The notes beneath the pieces are model-generated. The model did not search any database. It was not told the origin of the DNA and saw only the letters and a program-made list of their open reading frames with translations. A DNA stretch of 5,093 nt from an uncultured Paracoccaceae bacterium (GTDB lineage Bacteria > Pseudomonadota > Alphaproteobacteria > Rhodobacterales > Rhodobacteraceae): assembly GCA_937927885.1 (NCBI GenBank), contig CALEZJ010000449.1, positions 1 to 5,093 on the forward strand. The letters run 5' to 3'. Shown one piece after another: positions 1 through 5,093 of this stretch (its first letter is position 1; each line of letters begins with the position of its first letter). The position numbers and the translations under genes are program-made.

Positions 1-267
1 GTCGAGCGCCTGCGGATTCAGCCGCATCGTGCCGCCCGCATCGGCGCGGCTCATCTTCAGCGTCAGCGTGGCATTGCCGCGCTTCAGCGTCTCGCCCAGG
101 CGTTTGCGCAGCGCCGGTTCGAGCCCGTCGAGCCAGTCGGGCAGCCGAAAGCGCAGATCCAGCCCACGGCCGTTGACCGACCGCAGATCCCACTGGCAGG
201 CAAAGACCCCGGAAGGCGTATCGATCTCGCCCGTCAGGGCGGCGAAGCCGGTCATGGACTTAACCAT
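1..267 (-). CDS. yicC: YicC-family endoribonuclease, N-terminal part (cut by window edge)
   Basis: Reading the minus strand from the ATG at 267 gives 89 codons open to the window edge, starting MVKSMTGFAALTGE. The N-terminal SMTGF motif, then the W-[DE]-[LM]-R-S-V-N-x-R pattern at residues 26-34 (WDLRSVNGR), FRLP at 40-43, and a Leu/Arg-rich LEPALRKRL stretch at 49-57 followed by LKRGN, match the start of the YicC family. Family members are about 290 residues, so roughly the first third is visible. E. coli YicC is a cytoplasmic endoribonuclease linked to small-RNA turnover; that role is carried over from the family. The ATG at 267 is preferred because a second ATG at 255 falls inside the conserved SMTGF motif. 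The Shine-Dalgarno is weak (an AGAGA-type purine run just upstream). In many proteobacteria gmk lies close downstream, which here would be off the left edge. The gene is divergent from the PAS gene. Family call is confident; exact start moderately so. Confidence 0.9.
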   Translation of the reverse strand, partial: MVKSMTGFAALTGEIDTPSGVFACQWDLRSVNGRGLDLRFRLPDWLDGLEPALRKRLGETLKRGNATLTLKMSRADAGGTMRLNPQALD

Positions 268-308
268 TTCTCTAAAATTCTCTCCGGATTTGAGGAAATA
301 CGGCTACA

Positions 309-323
309 TTAAGGCATCGGTAA
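309..323. promoter_or_regulatory. Possible CtrA-like site (TTAA-N7-GTAA)
   Basis: The sequence TTAAGGCATCGGTAA has the spacing of the alphaproteobacterial CtrA box TTAA-N7-TTAA with one mismatch in the second half-site. It lies in the AT-richer part of the divergent spacer, 42 nt from the yicC start and about 120 nt from the chosen PAS start. One near-match in a spacer of this size could easily be chance, and no experimental or comparative support is available here. Confidence 0.2.
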
Positions 324-434
324 GGAATCTCAAGCAACCGTAAACCTTGCCAGGCCAGACCCCGTTCCCAGGACCCACCCGGCACTCGCCTCGGGGCGCG
401 CCATGACGCTGCCCAAGGCCCCAGTGTCGCAACC

Positions 435-438
435 GGAG
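435..438 (+). promoter_or_regulatory. Shine-Dalgarno GGAG deciding the PAS gene start
   Basis: GGAG sits six bases before the ATG at 445. The alternative in-frame ATG at 403 is preceded only by a G/C-rich run with no A/G-type Shine-Dalgarno. This favours 445 as the start of the PAS-domain gene. Confidence 0.6.
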
Positions 439-444
439 ACCACC

Positions 445-1074
445 ATGTCGGACCAGAAGCGCCCCTTGATCGACCTGCGACCCCTTGCGGCGCGGGTGCT
501 GCGGCTGCCCTTTGCGACCGATGCCCAGGCGCTGGACTTTCCCGCCGTCCGCGCGGTGCAGCGCCACTGGGAGGATTTGCGCGCCGGCCGTGCCGCCCCG
601 GCCCGCGCCGAGATCGATCCGCGCCTTCTGGCCGAAAGCCTGACCAACACCTTTGTCGCCGAACTGGTCGCGCCGGGTGTCGCGCGGCTGCGTCTGGCCG
701 GACAGCATCTGCATGACCTGCTGGGCATGGAACCGCGCGGCATGCCCTTGAGCGTGCTGTTCCTTGGCGCCGGCCGTGACGAACTGGCCTCGGCGCTCGT
801 GCAGGTTCAACAGGGTGCGCGGGTGGTCCTGCCGCTTCGCTCGGACAAGGCGATGGGCCAGCCGGTGCTGGACGGAATGCTGGCGCTGATGCCGCTCATG
901 CACGGCGACGGGCGCATCACCCGCGTCCTTGGCGTGCTGGAAAGCCATGGAGTGGTCGGCCGCGCCCCGCGCCGGTTCCGCACACTCGCCGCCCCGCGCG
1001 AGGCGCTGGACCGGCCATTGCTTGCGCGCGGCGCGAAACCCGCTCTCAGGTTGATCGAGGGGGGAAGGGCCTGA
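445..1074 (+). CDS. Stand-alone PAS-domain protein (PAS_5-like)
   Basis: The 209-residue protein starts MSDQKRPLID; a 223-residue version from the ATG at 403 is possible but has a poorer ribosome-binding site. Residues about 38-59 carry the pattern V-Q-R-H-W-x-x-L-R-A-G-R-A-x-P-x-R-x-E-I-D-P. This Trp/Arg/Pro-rich opening is typical of the alphaproteobacterial PAS_5 family (Pfam PF07310). It is followed by a PAS-like core with RLRLAGQHLHDLLGMEPRGM at 81-100 and a final strand near RVLGVLE at 160-166. The protein seems to be one PAS fold plus a basic C-terminal tail (about 173-209). I see no kinase, GGDEF, EAL or DNA-binding domain, no signal peptide and no membrane segment. It is probably a cytoplasmic sensor or protein-interaction module; ligand and partner are unknown. 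The Caulobacter single-PAS protein MopJ is a precedent for such proteins acting in cell-cycle signalling, but I do not claim orthology. It is monocistronic between divergent yicC and convergent aroG. Confidence 0.8.
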   Translation: MSDQKRPLIDLRPLAARVLRLPFATDAQALDFPAVRAVQRHWEDLRAGRAAPARAEIDPRLLAESLTNTFVAELVAPGVARLRLAGQHLHDLLGMEPRGMPLSVLFLGAGRDELASALVQVQQGARVVLPLRSDKAMGQPVLDGMLALMPLMHGDGRITRVLGVLESHGVVGRAPRRFRTLAAPREALDRPLLARGAKPALRLIEGGRA

Positions 1075-1087
1075 CCGCCCGGGCGTA

Positions 1088-1108
1088 GGGTGGGGTTTCA
1101 CCCCACCC
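1088..1108. terminator. Strong G-rich hairpin between convergent genes (bidirectional terminator or REP-like repeat)
   Basis: GGGTGGGGT at 1088-1096 pairs perfectly with ACCCCACCC at 1100-1108 around a three-base TTC loop, a 9-bp stem with seven G-C pairs. It lies in the 44-nt gap between the stops of the PAS gene and aroG, where a shared terminator is expected, and being symmetric it could serve both strands. There is no T-run on either side, so it is not a textbook intrinsic terminator. The context GTAGGGTGGGGTTTCACCCC resembles G-rich palindromes I remember as recurring between genes in Rhodobacterales; this cannot be tested from one copy. Confidence 0.6.
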
Positions 1109-1118
1109 CACCGCTCGG

Positions 1119-2489
1119 TCAGACCGCCTTGCGCGCCAGATCCCGGCGACGGTTCGACAGTTCCTCGGCCACCAGGAACGCAAGTTCCAGCGACTGGCTG
1201 GCATTCAGGCGCGGATCGCAGGCGGTGTGGTAACGGCTCGACAGGTCTTCATCCGACACCGCGCGCAAGCCGCCGGTGCATTCGGTCACGTCCTGACCGG
1301 TCATCTCGAAATGCACACCACCCGGGATCGTGCCCTCGGCGCCGTGCACGCCAAAGAATTCGCGCACTTCGCCCAGCACGCGGTCAAAGGGCCGGGTCTT
1401 GTAGCCGGACTCCGACTTGACCGTGTTCCCGTGCATCGGGTCGCAGGTCCAGAGCACATTCGCCCCCTCCTCGCGCACCGCCTTGATCAGGCGCGGCAGA
1501 TGGTCGCCCACCTTGCCCGCGCCAAAGCGCGCGATCAGGGTCAGGCGGCCCGGTTCATTTTCCGGGTTCAGACGCGCCATCAGCACCTTGAGATCCTCCG
1601 CCGACAGCGAGGGGCCGCATTTCAGCCCGATCGGGTTTTGCACCCCGCGGCAGAATTCGACATGCGCGCCGTCGGGCTGGCGGGTGCGGTCCCCGATCCA
1701 GATCATGTGCCCGGATCCCGCCACCGGCAGTCCGGTGGTGGAATCGATCCGGCACAGGGCTTCCTCGTATTCCAGCAGCAGGGCCTCGTGCGAGGTGAAG
1801 AAATCCACCGTCGCCATGGCGCTGTTGGTTTCCGCCGTGATTCCGGCAGCGGTCATGAAGTCGAGCGCGTCCGAAATGCGGTCCGAGATCGCCTCGTAGC
1901 GTTCGGCATCCTCGGATTTGGTAAAGCCCAGCGTCCAGCTGTGGACGCGGTGGATGTCGGCAAATCCGCCCTTCGAGAAGGCGCGCAACAGGTTCAGACT
2001 GGCCGCCGCCTGCGTATAGGCCTGCAGCATGCGCGCGGGGTCGGGAATGCGGGCCTCGGGCGTGAAATCAAAGCCGTTGATGATGTCGCCGCGATAGCTG
2101 GGCAGTTCGACGCCGCCCAGTGCCTCGGTCGCGGCCGAGCGCGGCTTGGCGAATTGCCCGGCCATGCGGCCCACCTTGACCACCGGCACCTTGGCGCCGA
2201 AGGTCAGGACAATGGCCATCTGCAGCAACACCTTGAACGTGTCGCGGATGTTGTCGGCGCTGAATTCGGCAAAGCTCTCGGCGCAGTCGCCCCCCTGGAG
2301 CAAGAACGCATTGCCCTCCGAGGCCTGGGCCAGCGCGCGTTTGAGCGCCCGTGCCTCGCCCGCAAAGACCAGCGGCGGATACTTGGCCAGTTGCGCCTCG
2401 ACCGCGCCGAGGGCTGCGCCATCGGGATAATCCGGCATCTGGATGCGCGGTTTGACGCGCCAGGCCGTCTTGCTCCAGGCTTTGGTCAT
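1119..2489 (-). CDS. aroG: 3-deoxy-D-arabino-heptulosonate 7-phosphate (DAHP) synthase, class II
   Basis: This cytoplasmic enzyme condenses phosphoenolpyruvate with erythrose 4-phosphate to DAHP, the first step of the shikimate pathway to aromatic amino acids. The 456 residues are full length for the plant/bacterial class II (AroA-II) family. Visible motifs: [11 protein letters not shown] at 63-73 with the metal-ligand Cys69; [14 protein letters not shown] at 105-118; IGDRTR at 265-270; GLKCGPS at 288-294 with Lys290; IARFGAGKV at 319-327 with Arg321; CDPMHGNT at 349-356 with His353; [16 protein letters not shown] at 392-407 with Glu395; and ACDPRLN at 423-429 with Asp425. Cys69, His353, Glu395 and Asp425 match the metal-binding set known from Mycobacterium tuberculosis DAHP synthase, so the enzyme should be active. 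Compared from memory with the longer mycobacterial protein, the N-terminal extension is shorter. The start is supported by GGAGG (complement of 2495-2499), five bases before the ATG. The gene stands alone, with no other aro gene visible. Symbols vary for this class (aroG, aroF, aroAII). Confidence 0.96.
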   Translation of the reverse strand: MTKAWSKTAWRVKPRIQMPDYPDGAALGAVEAQLAKYPPLVFAGEARALKRALAQASEGNAFLLQGGDCAESFAEFSADNIRDTFKVLLQMAIVLTFGAKVPVVKVGRMAGQFAKPRSAATEALGGVELPSYRGDIINGFDFTPEARIPDPARMLQAYTQAAASLNLLRAFSKGGFADIHRVHSWTLGFTKSEDAERYEAISDRISDALDFMTAAGITAETNSAMATVDFFTSHEALLLEYEEALCRIDSTTGLPVAGSGHMIWIGDRTRQPDGAHVEFCRGVQNPIGLKCGPSLSAEDLKVLMARLNPENEPGRLTLIARFGAGKVGDHLPRLIKAVREEGANVLWTCDPMHGNTVKSESGYKTRPFDRVLGEVREFFGVHGAEGTIPGGVHFEMTGQDVTECTGGLRAVSDEDLSSRYHTACDPRLNASQSLELAFLVAEELSNRRRDLARKAV

Positions 2490-2675
2490 GGGTTCCTCCG
2501 TCGCTGCGCCGCAGGCTGGCCTGTCAGCGGTATCAACGGGCTCTTACACCCAGATTTCCCCGCATGCAAACGCCCAGACACACGGGCGCCCGCTTGCGGC
2601 GGGGCGGGTTTCCTGATTGAATCGCGACGATACCGCGTCGTTTATCGACCTCGCCCCGAGGCTCCGGATTCCCCC
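2490..2675. promoter_or_regulatory. Divergent promoter region between aroG and the GlxA-family regulator
   Basis: The 186-nt spacer should hold both promoters. The aroG side has a clear Shine-Dalgarno (complement of 2493-2499). Possible but poor sigma70-like matches exist on both strands, for example TTGAAT at 2617-2622 followed 18 nt later by TTTATC at 2641-2646 on the plus strand; none is strong enough to annotate separately. Two small symmetries are present: a perfect CGGGCGCCCG palindrome at 2583-2592 and an inverted repeat CGACG-N6-CGTCG at 2625-2640. The latter lies between the putative -35 and -10 of the regulator gene. No attenuator or leader peptide with aromatic codons was seen upstream of aroG. 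Confidence 0.5.
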
Positions 2676-3785
2676 ATGCCAGACTTGCCAACCCTGCGCC
2701 CTGCCCCCTCGACCAAGGGTCGCTCGCCTGCCACGGTGACCGCCCCGGCCGCCACGCGGCTGGCGGCCGATCCCGTCCGGCAGCGCCACTTCGTGTTCTT
2801 GTTGCTGAACCAGTTCACCTTTCTGCCCTTTGCCGCCGCGATCGAACCCCTGCGCATCGCCAATCGGATGAGCGGCCAGACCCTGTATCGCTGGTCGCTG
2901 GTGGCCGAGGGGGGGCACGAGGTGCGCTGTTCGAACGGCACGCTGGTGCGGGTCGATTCGGGGCTGGCCGAGGTGGGACGCGACGACGTGGTGCTGGTGT
3001 GCGGCGGCATCGATGTGCGCAACAACACCACGCAGGCGGTGCTGAACTGGCTGCGCAAGGTCGCGCGCAAGGGCTCGGTCATCGGCGGCCTGTGCACGGG
3101 CGCCCATGCGCTGGCGGCGTCGGGCCTTCTGGACGGGCGTCGCGCGACGATCCACTGGGAGAACCGCGACGGGTTTCTGGAGGAATTCGCCGAAACCGAT
3201 CTGACAAAGTCGGTGTTTGTCATCGATGGAAACCGGCTGACCGCCGCCGGCGGCACGGCGGCCATCGACCTTATCCTGACCCTGATTGCCGATGACCATG
3301 GCAAGGATCTCGCCAATGCGGTGGCGGACCAGTTGATCTATACCTCGATCCGCACCGACCGCGACATCCAGCGCCTGTCGATCCCCACCCGCATCGGCGT
3401 TCGCCACCCGCGGCTGTCGAAGGTGATCGAGCGCATGGAGCAGGCGATCGAGGATCCGGTTTCGCCTGCCGATCTGGCCGAGGAAGTGGGCATGTCCACC
3501 CGCCAGCTCGAACGGCTGTTCCGTCGCTACCTGAACCGCAGTCCAAAACGCTATTACATGGAGCTGCGACTGGCGCGGGCGCGCAACCTGTTGATGCAGA
3601 CGGAACTTTCGGTCATCAACGTCGCGCTGGCCTGCGGGTTTTCCAGCCCCTCGCACTTCTCGAAATGCTACCGCGCGCAATATGGCACCACGCCCTACCG
3701 GGAACGCGGGGCCCATGGCCTCGACGACGAAGCAGGGGCCGAGCCGGGCGAGGATTCCGACGCCTTGCTCGACGATCTCGATTGA
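2676..3785 (+). CDS. GlxA-family transcriptional regulator (DJ-1/PfpI domain plus AraC-type DNA-binding domain)
   Basis: The 369-residue protein is a cytoplasmic transcription factor. Residues 1-36 are a Pro/Ala-rich, probably disordered N-terminal extension. Residues about 37-225 form a DJ-1/PfpI (glutamine amidotransferase-like) ligand-sensing domain: strand RHFVFLLLNQ at 37-46, AIEPLRIANRM at 55-65, and the nucleophile-elbow segment GGLCTGAHALAASGLLDG at 137-154 with Cys140, then IHWE at 159-162. Residues about 245-345 are an AraC/XylS domain with two helix-turn-helices: SPADLAEEVGMSTRQLERLF (263-282) and VINVALACGFSSPSHFSK (313-330) with the characteristic GFxSxSHFSK-x-Y-R pattern. The tail 350-369 is strikingly acidic (10 Asp/Glu in 20 residues). 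Characterised relatives sharing this architecture include the carnitine/glycine-betaine regulators CdhR and GbdR, but specificity cannot be read here. The start ATG has only a weak GGA (2666-2668) before it; the frame stays open far upstream antisense to aroG, so the start is inferred from domain layout. It leads a probable operon. Confidence 0.9.
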   Translation: MPDLPTLRPAPSTKGRSPATVTAPAATRLAADPVRQRHFVFLLLNQFTFLPFAAAIEPLRIANRMSGQTLYRWSLVAEGGHEVRCSNGTLVRVDSGLAEVGRDDVVLVCGGIDVRNNTTQAVLNWLRKVARKGSVIGGLCTGAHALAASGLLDGRRATIHWENRDGFLEEFAETDLTKSVFVIDGNRLTAAGGTAAIDLILTLIADDHGKDLANAVADQLIYTSIRTDRDIQRLSIPTRIGVRHPRLSKVIERMEQAIEDPVSPADLAEEVGMSTRQLERLFRRYLNRSPKRYYMELRLARARNLLMQTELSVINVALACGFSSPSHFSKCYRAQYGTTPYRERGAHGLDDEAGAEPGEDSDALLDDLD

Positions 3786-3790
3786 GTCTG

Positions 3791-3797
3791 AAGGAGG
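3791..3797 (+). promoter_or_regulatory. Consensus Shine-Dalgarno AAGGAGG for the small secreted-protein gene
   Basis: AAGGAGG is the best ribosome-binding site seen in the window and lies five bases before the ATG at 3803. It fixes that start over the out-of-frame ATG at 3798 and over upstream in-frame starts inside the regulator gene. It suggests efficient translation of this gene even though it follows the regulator in one transcript. Confidence 0.8.
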
Positions 3798-3802
3798 ATG
3801 CG

Positions 3803-4165
3803 ATGAACTCACTCCGTCTTGCCCTGATTGTACTGCTGTCGGCCCAGCCGCTTTGGGCCGAAGAGACCGCCGAGCGCTATAGCTGCAGCGTGATGCAGGC
3901 CTGCGATATCGGTCAGCCGTGTCGTGATGACGACGGCACGCTGTTTGAACTGACCTTCGCGCAAGGGGGGCTCGAGGTGGTCTATGGTGGCCAACCGCTG
4001 GCAGCGGTGTTCGACCCGGCCTTTCGCGCGGCAAGCTGGGTCTGGGGCGATGTGGTGATGCAGATGCGGTTTGTCGGCGACGGCAGCGGTGTCATCACGG
4101 TGACCCCCGTCGCGGGCGAGGTCGAGCGCACGCAGGTGCAGATGTTCCACTGTTCGCCGGACTAG
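3803..4165 (+). CDS. Small secreted four-cysteine protein of unknown function
   Basis: I do not recognise a named family for this 120-residue protein. Residues 1-19 look like a Sec signal peptide: MNSLR, a hydrophobic LALIVLLSA core, then PLWA with likely cleavage after Ala19. The mature protein of about 101 residues would be periplasmic or extracellular. It has four cysteines: Cys28, Cys34 and Cys40 clustered near the N terminus (C-x5-C-x5-C in YSCSVMQACDIGQPC) and Cys117 near the C terminus, an even number compatible with two disulfides after export. The rest has alternating hydrophobic segments (FELTF, LEVVYGG, VVMQMRFVG, GVITVTPV), suggesting a small beta-rich fold. There is no lipobox, so it is not a lipoprotein. 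It begins 17 nt after the regulator stop with a consensus Shine-Dalgarno and ends three bases before mocA, so co-transcription is likely. Similar short exported cysteine proteins are, from memory, common hypotheticals in Rhodobacterales. That it is a real exported gene is well supported; its function is unknown. Confidence 0.85.
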   Translation: MNSLRLALIVLLSAQPLWAEETAERYSCSVMQACDIGQPCRDDDGTLFELTFAQGGLEVVYGGQPLAAVFDPAFRAASWVWGDVVMQMRFVGDGSGVITVTPVAGEVERTQVQMFHCSPD

Positions 4166-4168
4166 GGG

Positions 4169-4741
4169 ATGCGCCTGGTGCTTCTGGCCGCCGGCGCCGC
4201 GCGGCGGATGGCAGGGGCGGACAAGCTGACGGAGCCTGTCGACGGCATGCCCCTGCTCCGGCGTCAGGCAATCGCGGCGCTGGCGGCCGGGCTGGGTCCG
4301 GTTGCAGTCACGCTGCCTTTGGACCGACCGGCGCGCGTGGAGGCGCTGCAGGGGTTGGCGGTCGAGCCCTTGATGGTGCCCGACGCGGTCGAGGGCATGT
4401 CAGCCAGTCTGCGCCGGGCGGCGCTCTGGGCGGCGGGCGAGGCGCTGATGGTCATTCCCGCCGACATGCCCGAACTGGAGGCCGGGGATTTCCGCGCCCT
4501 TGCGTCCGGGTTCGACAGGCAGACCCCGCTGCGGGCCAGCGCCGAAGACGGCACGCCGGGGCATCCGGTGGTGTTTCCGGGCGCCCTGCTGGCGGAATTT
4601 GCCGACCTCAGGGGCGATGAAGGCGCGCGCACTGTGCTGCGGCGTCACCCGCCCGCGCTGCTGGCGCTGCCGGGACGGCGCGCGCTGGTCGACCTCGATT
4701 CGCCCGAGGCCTGGGCGGCGTGGCGCGCTGAACGCGGGTAA
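4169..4741 (+). CDS. mocA: Molybdenum cofactor cytidylyltransferase-like nucleotidyltransferase (MocA/MobA superfamily)
   Basis: The 190-residue cytoplasmic protein is full length for the MocA-like NTP-transferase family. MocA transfers CMP from CTP to molybdopterin-bound molybdenum, giving the cytosine-dinucleotide cofactor used by xanthine dehydrogenase and CO-dehydrogenase type enzymes. Motifs: VLLAAGAARRM at 4-14 with Lys19 (the nucleotide-binding LAAGxxxRM-x-x-x-x-K loop, with Ala15 where RMG is usual); EGMSASL at 75-81, a MocA-type signature absent from typical MobA; IPADMP at 96-101 with the likely Mg2+ ligand Asp99; GTPGHPVVF at 128-136; RGDEGAR at 148-154; and DLDSPE at 175-180, like the family's D-[IL]-D-[TS]-P-E end. 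LAAG rather than LAGG, together with GMSxSL, argues for MocA over the guanylyltransferase MobA. The ATG follows the upstream stop by three bases with a modest GGA (4159-4161) before it, suggesting translational coupling. Related family members use other nucleotides or substrates, so exact specificity is inferred. No molybdoenzyme or xdhC is visible nearby. Confidence 0.88.
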   Translation: MRLVLLAAGAARRMAGADKLTEPVDGMPLLRRQAIAALAAGLGPVAVTLPLDRPARVEALQGLAVEPLMVPDAVEGMSASLRRAALWAAGEALMVIPADMPELEAGDFRALASGFDRQTPLRASAEDGTPGHPVVFPGALLAEFADLRGDEGARTVLRRHPPALLALPGRRALVDLDSPEAWAAWRAERG

Positions 4742-4747
4742 GGGCGC

Positions 4748-5093
4748 TCAGCGCGCCACCATCAGGCGGGTCAGGCCGTGGAAATGGTAGGTGCCGGCGG
4801 ATTCGGGCGTTTGCGTCAGATGCAGCCCGGGCGCCTCGGCAAAGAGGATCGGCAGCGCGGCGGCCATTTCCAGCCGGGCGAGCGGGGCGCCGACGCAAAA
4901 ATGAAGGCCGACGCCAAAGGCGAGATGGGGTTTCAAGGGCCGCGCGGGATTGAAGCGCGCGGGATCATCCCAGACCCCGGGGTCACGCCCGGTCGCCCCC
5001 AGCATCACGCCCACCTCGTCGCCGGGCTCGAACACATGGCCCATGACCTCGATGCGCTCATAGGCCCAGCGGGTGAACATGTGCAGCGGCGGG
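4748..5093 (-). CDS. Cytochrome P450, C-terminal part (cut by window edge)
   Basis: The minus strand encodes the last 114 residues of a bacterial P450, open to the right edge, with the gene's start beyond it. An ATG at 5080 lies inside the domain and is not the real start, because four in-frame codons (PPLH) continue upstream as expected for the region after the ExxR helix. The heme-binding loop is complete: FGVGLHFCVG at residues 59-68 of the visible part fits F-G-x-G-x-H-x-C-x-G, with Cys66 as the thiolate ligand, followed by APLARLE. Before it come GRDP-x-x-W-x-D-P-x-R-F-N-P-x-R, the usual meander sequence, with Gly where most bacterial P450s have Asn (NRDP). P450s are heme monooxygenases; substrate and CYP family cannot be assigned from this part. 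No ferredoxin or reductase partner is visible. It converges on mocA with a six-base gap and no obvious hairpin between them. Confidence 0.95.
   Translation of the reverse strand, partial: PPLHMFTRWAYERIEVMGHVFEPGDEVGVMLGATGRDPGVWDDPARFNPARPLKPHLAFGVGLHFCVGAPLARLEMAAALPILFAEAPGLHLTQTPESAGTYHFHGLTRLMVAR

Larger units (their letters stand above)
268..444. promoter_or_regulatory. Divergent intergenic region between yicC and the PAS gene
   Basis: This 177-nt spacer must carry the promoters of both divergent genes. The part from about 255 to 350 is clearly AT-richer than the flanking genes, as expected of a promoter region. I could not pick out a -35/-10 pair with a convincing match to TTGACA/TATAAT in either direction. 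The only specific element noted is a TTAA-N7-GTAA sequence at 309-323, listed separately. An in-frame ATG at 403 would extend the PAS gene into this spacer but has a poorer ribosome-binding site than the ATG at 445. Confidence 0.5.

Noticed and set aside
29..343. Plus-strand open frame opposite yicC
   Set aside because: Ser/Arg/Pro-rich translation antisense to a clear YicC N terminus.
304..1101. 265-codon minus-strand open frame across the PAS gene
   Set aside because: Gln/His/Arg-rich translation without motifs, fully antisense to a gene with recognisable domain sequence; a GC shadow.
2531..2575. Possible sigma70 promoter for aroG on the minus strand (TTGCAT, 17 nt, TAAGAG)
   Set aside because: Only about three of six matches in each box; not better than chance.
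2583..2592. Perfect 10-bp palindrome CGGGCGCCCG as an operator
   Set aside because: Made only of G and C in a GC-rich spacer, expected by chance; not placed relative to any convincing promoter.
1227..2675. Very long plus-strand open frame antisense to aroG, continuous with the regulator frame
   Set aside because: It lies opposite a gene with complete catalytic motifs, its translation is low-complexity His/Arg/Gly-rich text with no domain, and high GC readily keeps antisense frames open. Only the part from 2676 matches a protein family.
2544..4034. 496-codon minus-strand open frame antisense to the regulator and small secreted-protein gene
   Set aside because: It covers two well-supported genes and has no recognisable domain; the reading is an antisense shadow.
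1..5093. Mobile element, CRISPR array, toxin-antitoxin pair or novel defence system
   Set aside because: No direct repeats, transposase, integrase, tRNA-linked attachment site or effector-like gene was seen; all seven genes look like native chromosomal genes of uniform composition.

Overview
The window looks like ordinary chromosome from a high-GC alphaproteobacterium, most likely Rhodobacterales (Rhodobacter/Paracoccus/roseobacter type). This rests on the strong G/C third-position bias, a stand-alone PAS_5-type protein, a class II DAHP synthase, a GlxA-family regulator and a G-rich intergenic hairpin of a style I recall from that group. It is inferred from gene content and not proven. I see no rRNA, tRNA, CRISPR, insertion sequence, phage or origin.

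Layout, left to right. The 5' part of yicC (minus strand) runs off the left edge. A 177-nt divergent spacer, AT-richer next to yicC, separates it from a stand-alone PAS-domain protein (plus). That gene converges on the class II DAHP synthase gene aroG (minus), with a strong G-rich hairpin in the 44-nt gap. A 186-nt divergent spacer separates aroG from a three-gene plus-strand cluster: a GlxA-family AraC-type regulator with a DJ-1/PfpI sensor domain, a small secreted four-cysteine protein of unknown function, and a MocA-like molybdenum cofactor cytidylyltransferase. Gaps inside the cluster are 17 and 3 nt, so it is probably an operon. The 3' end of a cytochrome P450 gene (minus) converges on mocA with a 6-nt gap and runs off the right edge.

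How the genes fit together. Most are housekeeping or independent: RNA metabolism (yicC), shikimate pathway entry (aroG) and molybdenum cofactor maturation (mocA). The one suggestive arrangement is regulator, secreted Cys protein and mocA in one probable transcript. It links an unidentified small-molecule signal to cofactor supply for a xanthine dehydrogenase-type molybdoenzyme, but no such enzyme lies in the window, so this is only an inference. I found no convincing undescribed multi-gene system. The best leads are the unknown secreted protein, its operon context and the intergenic hairpin.
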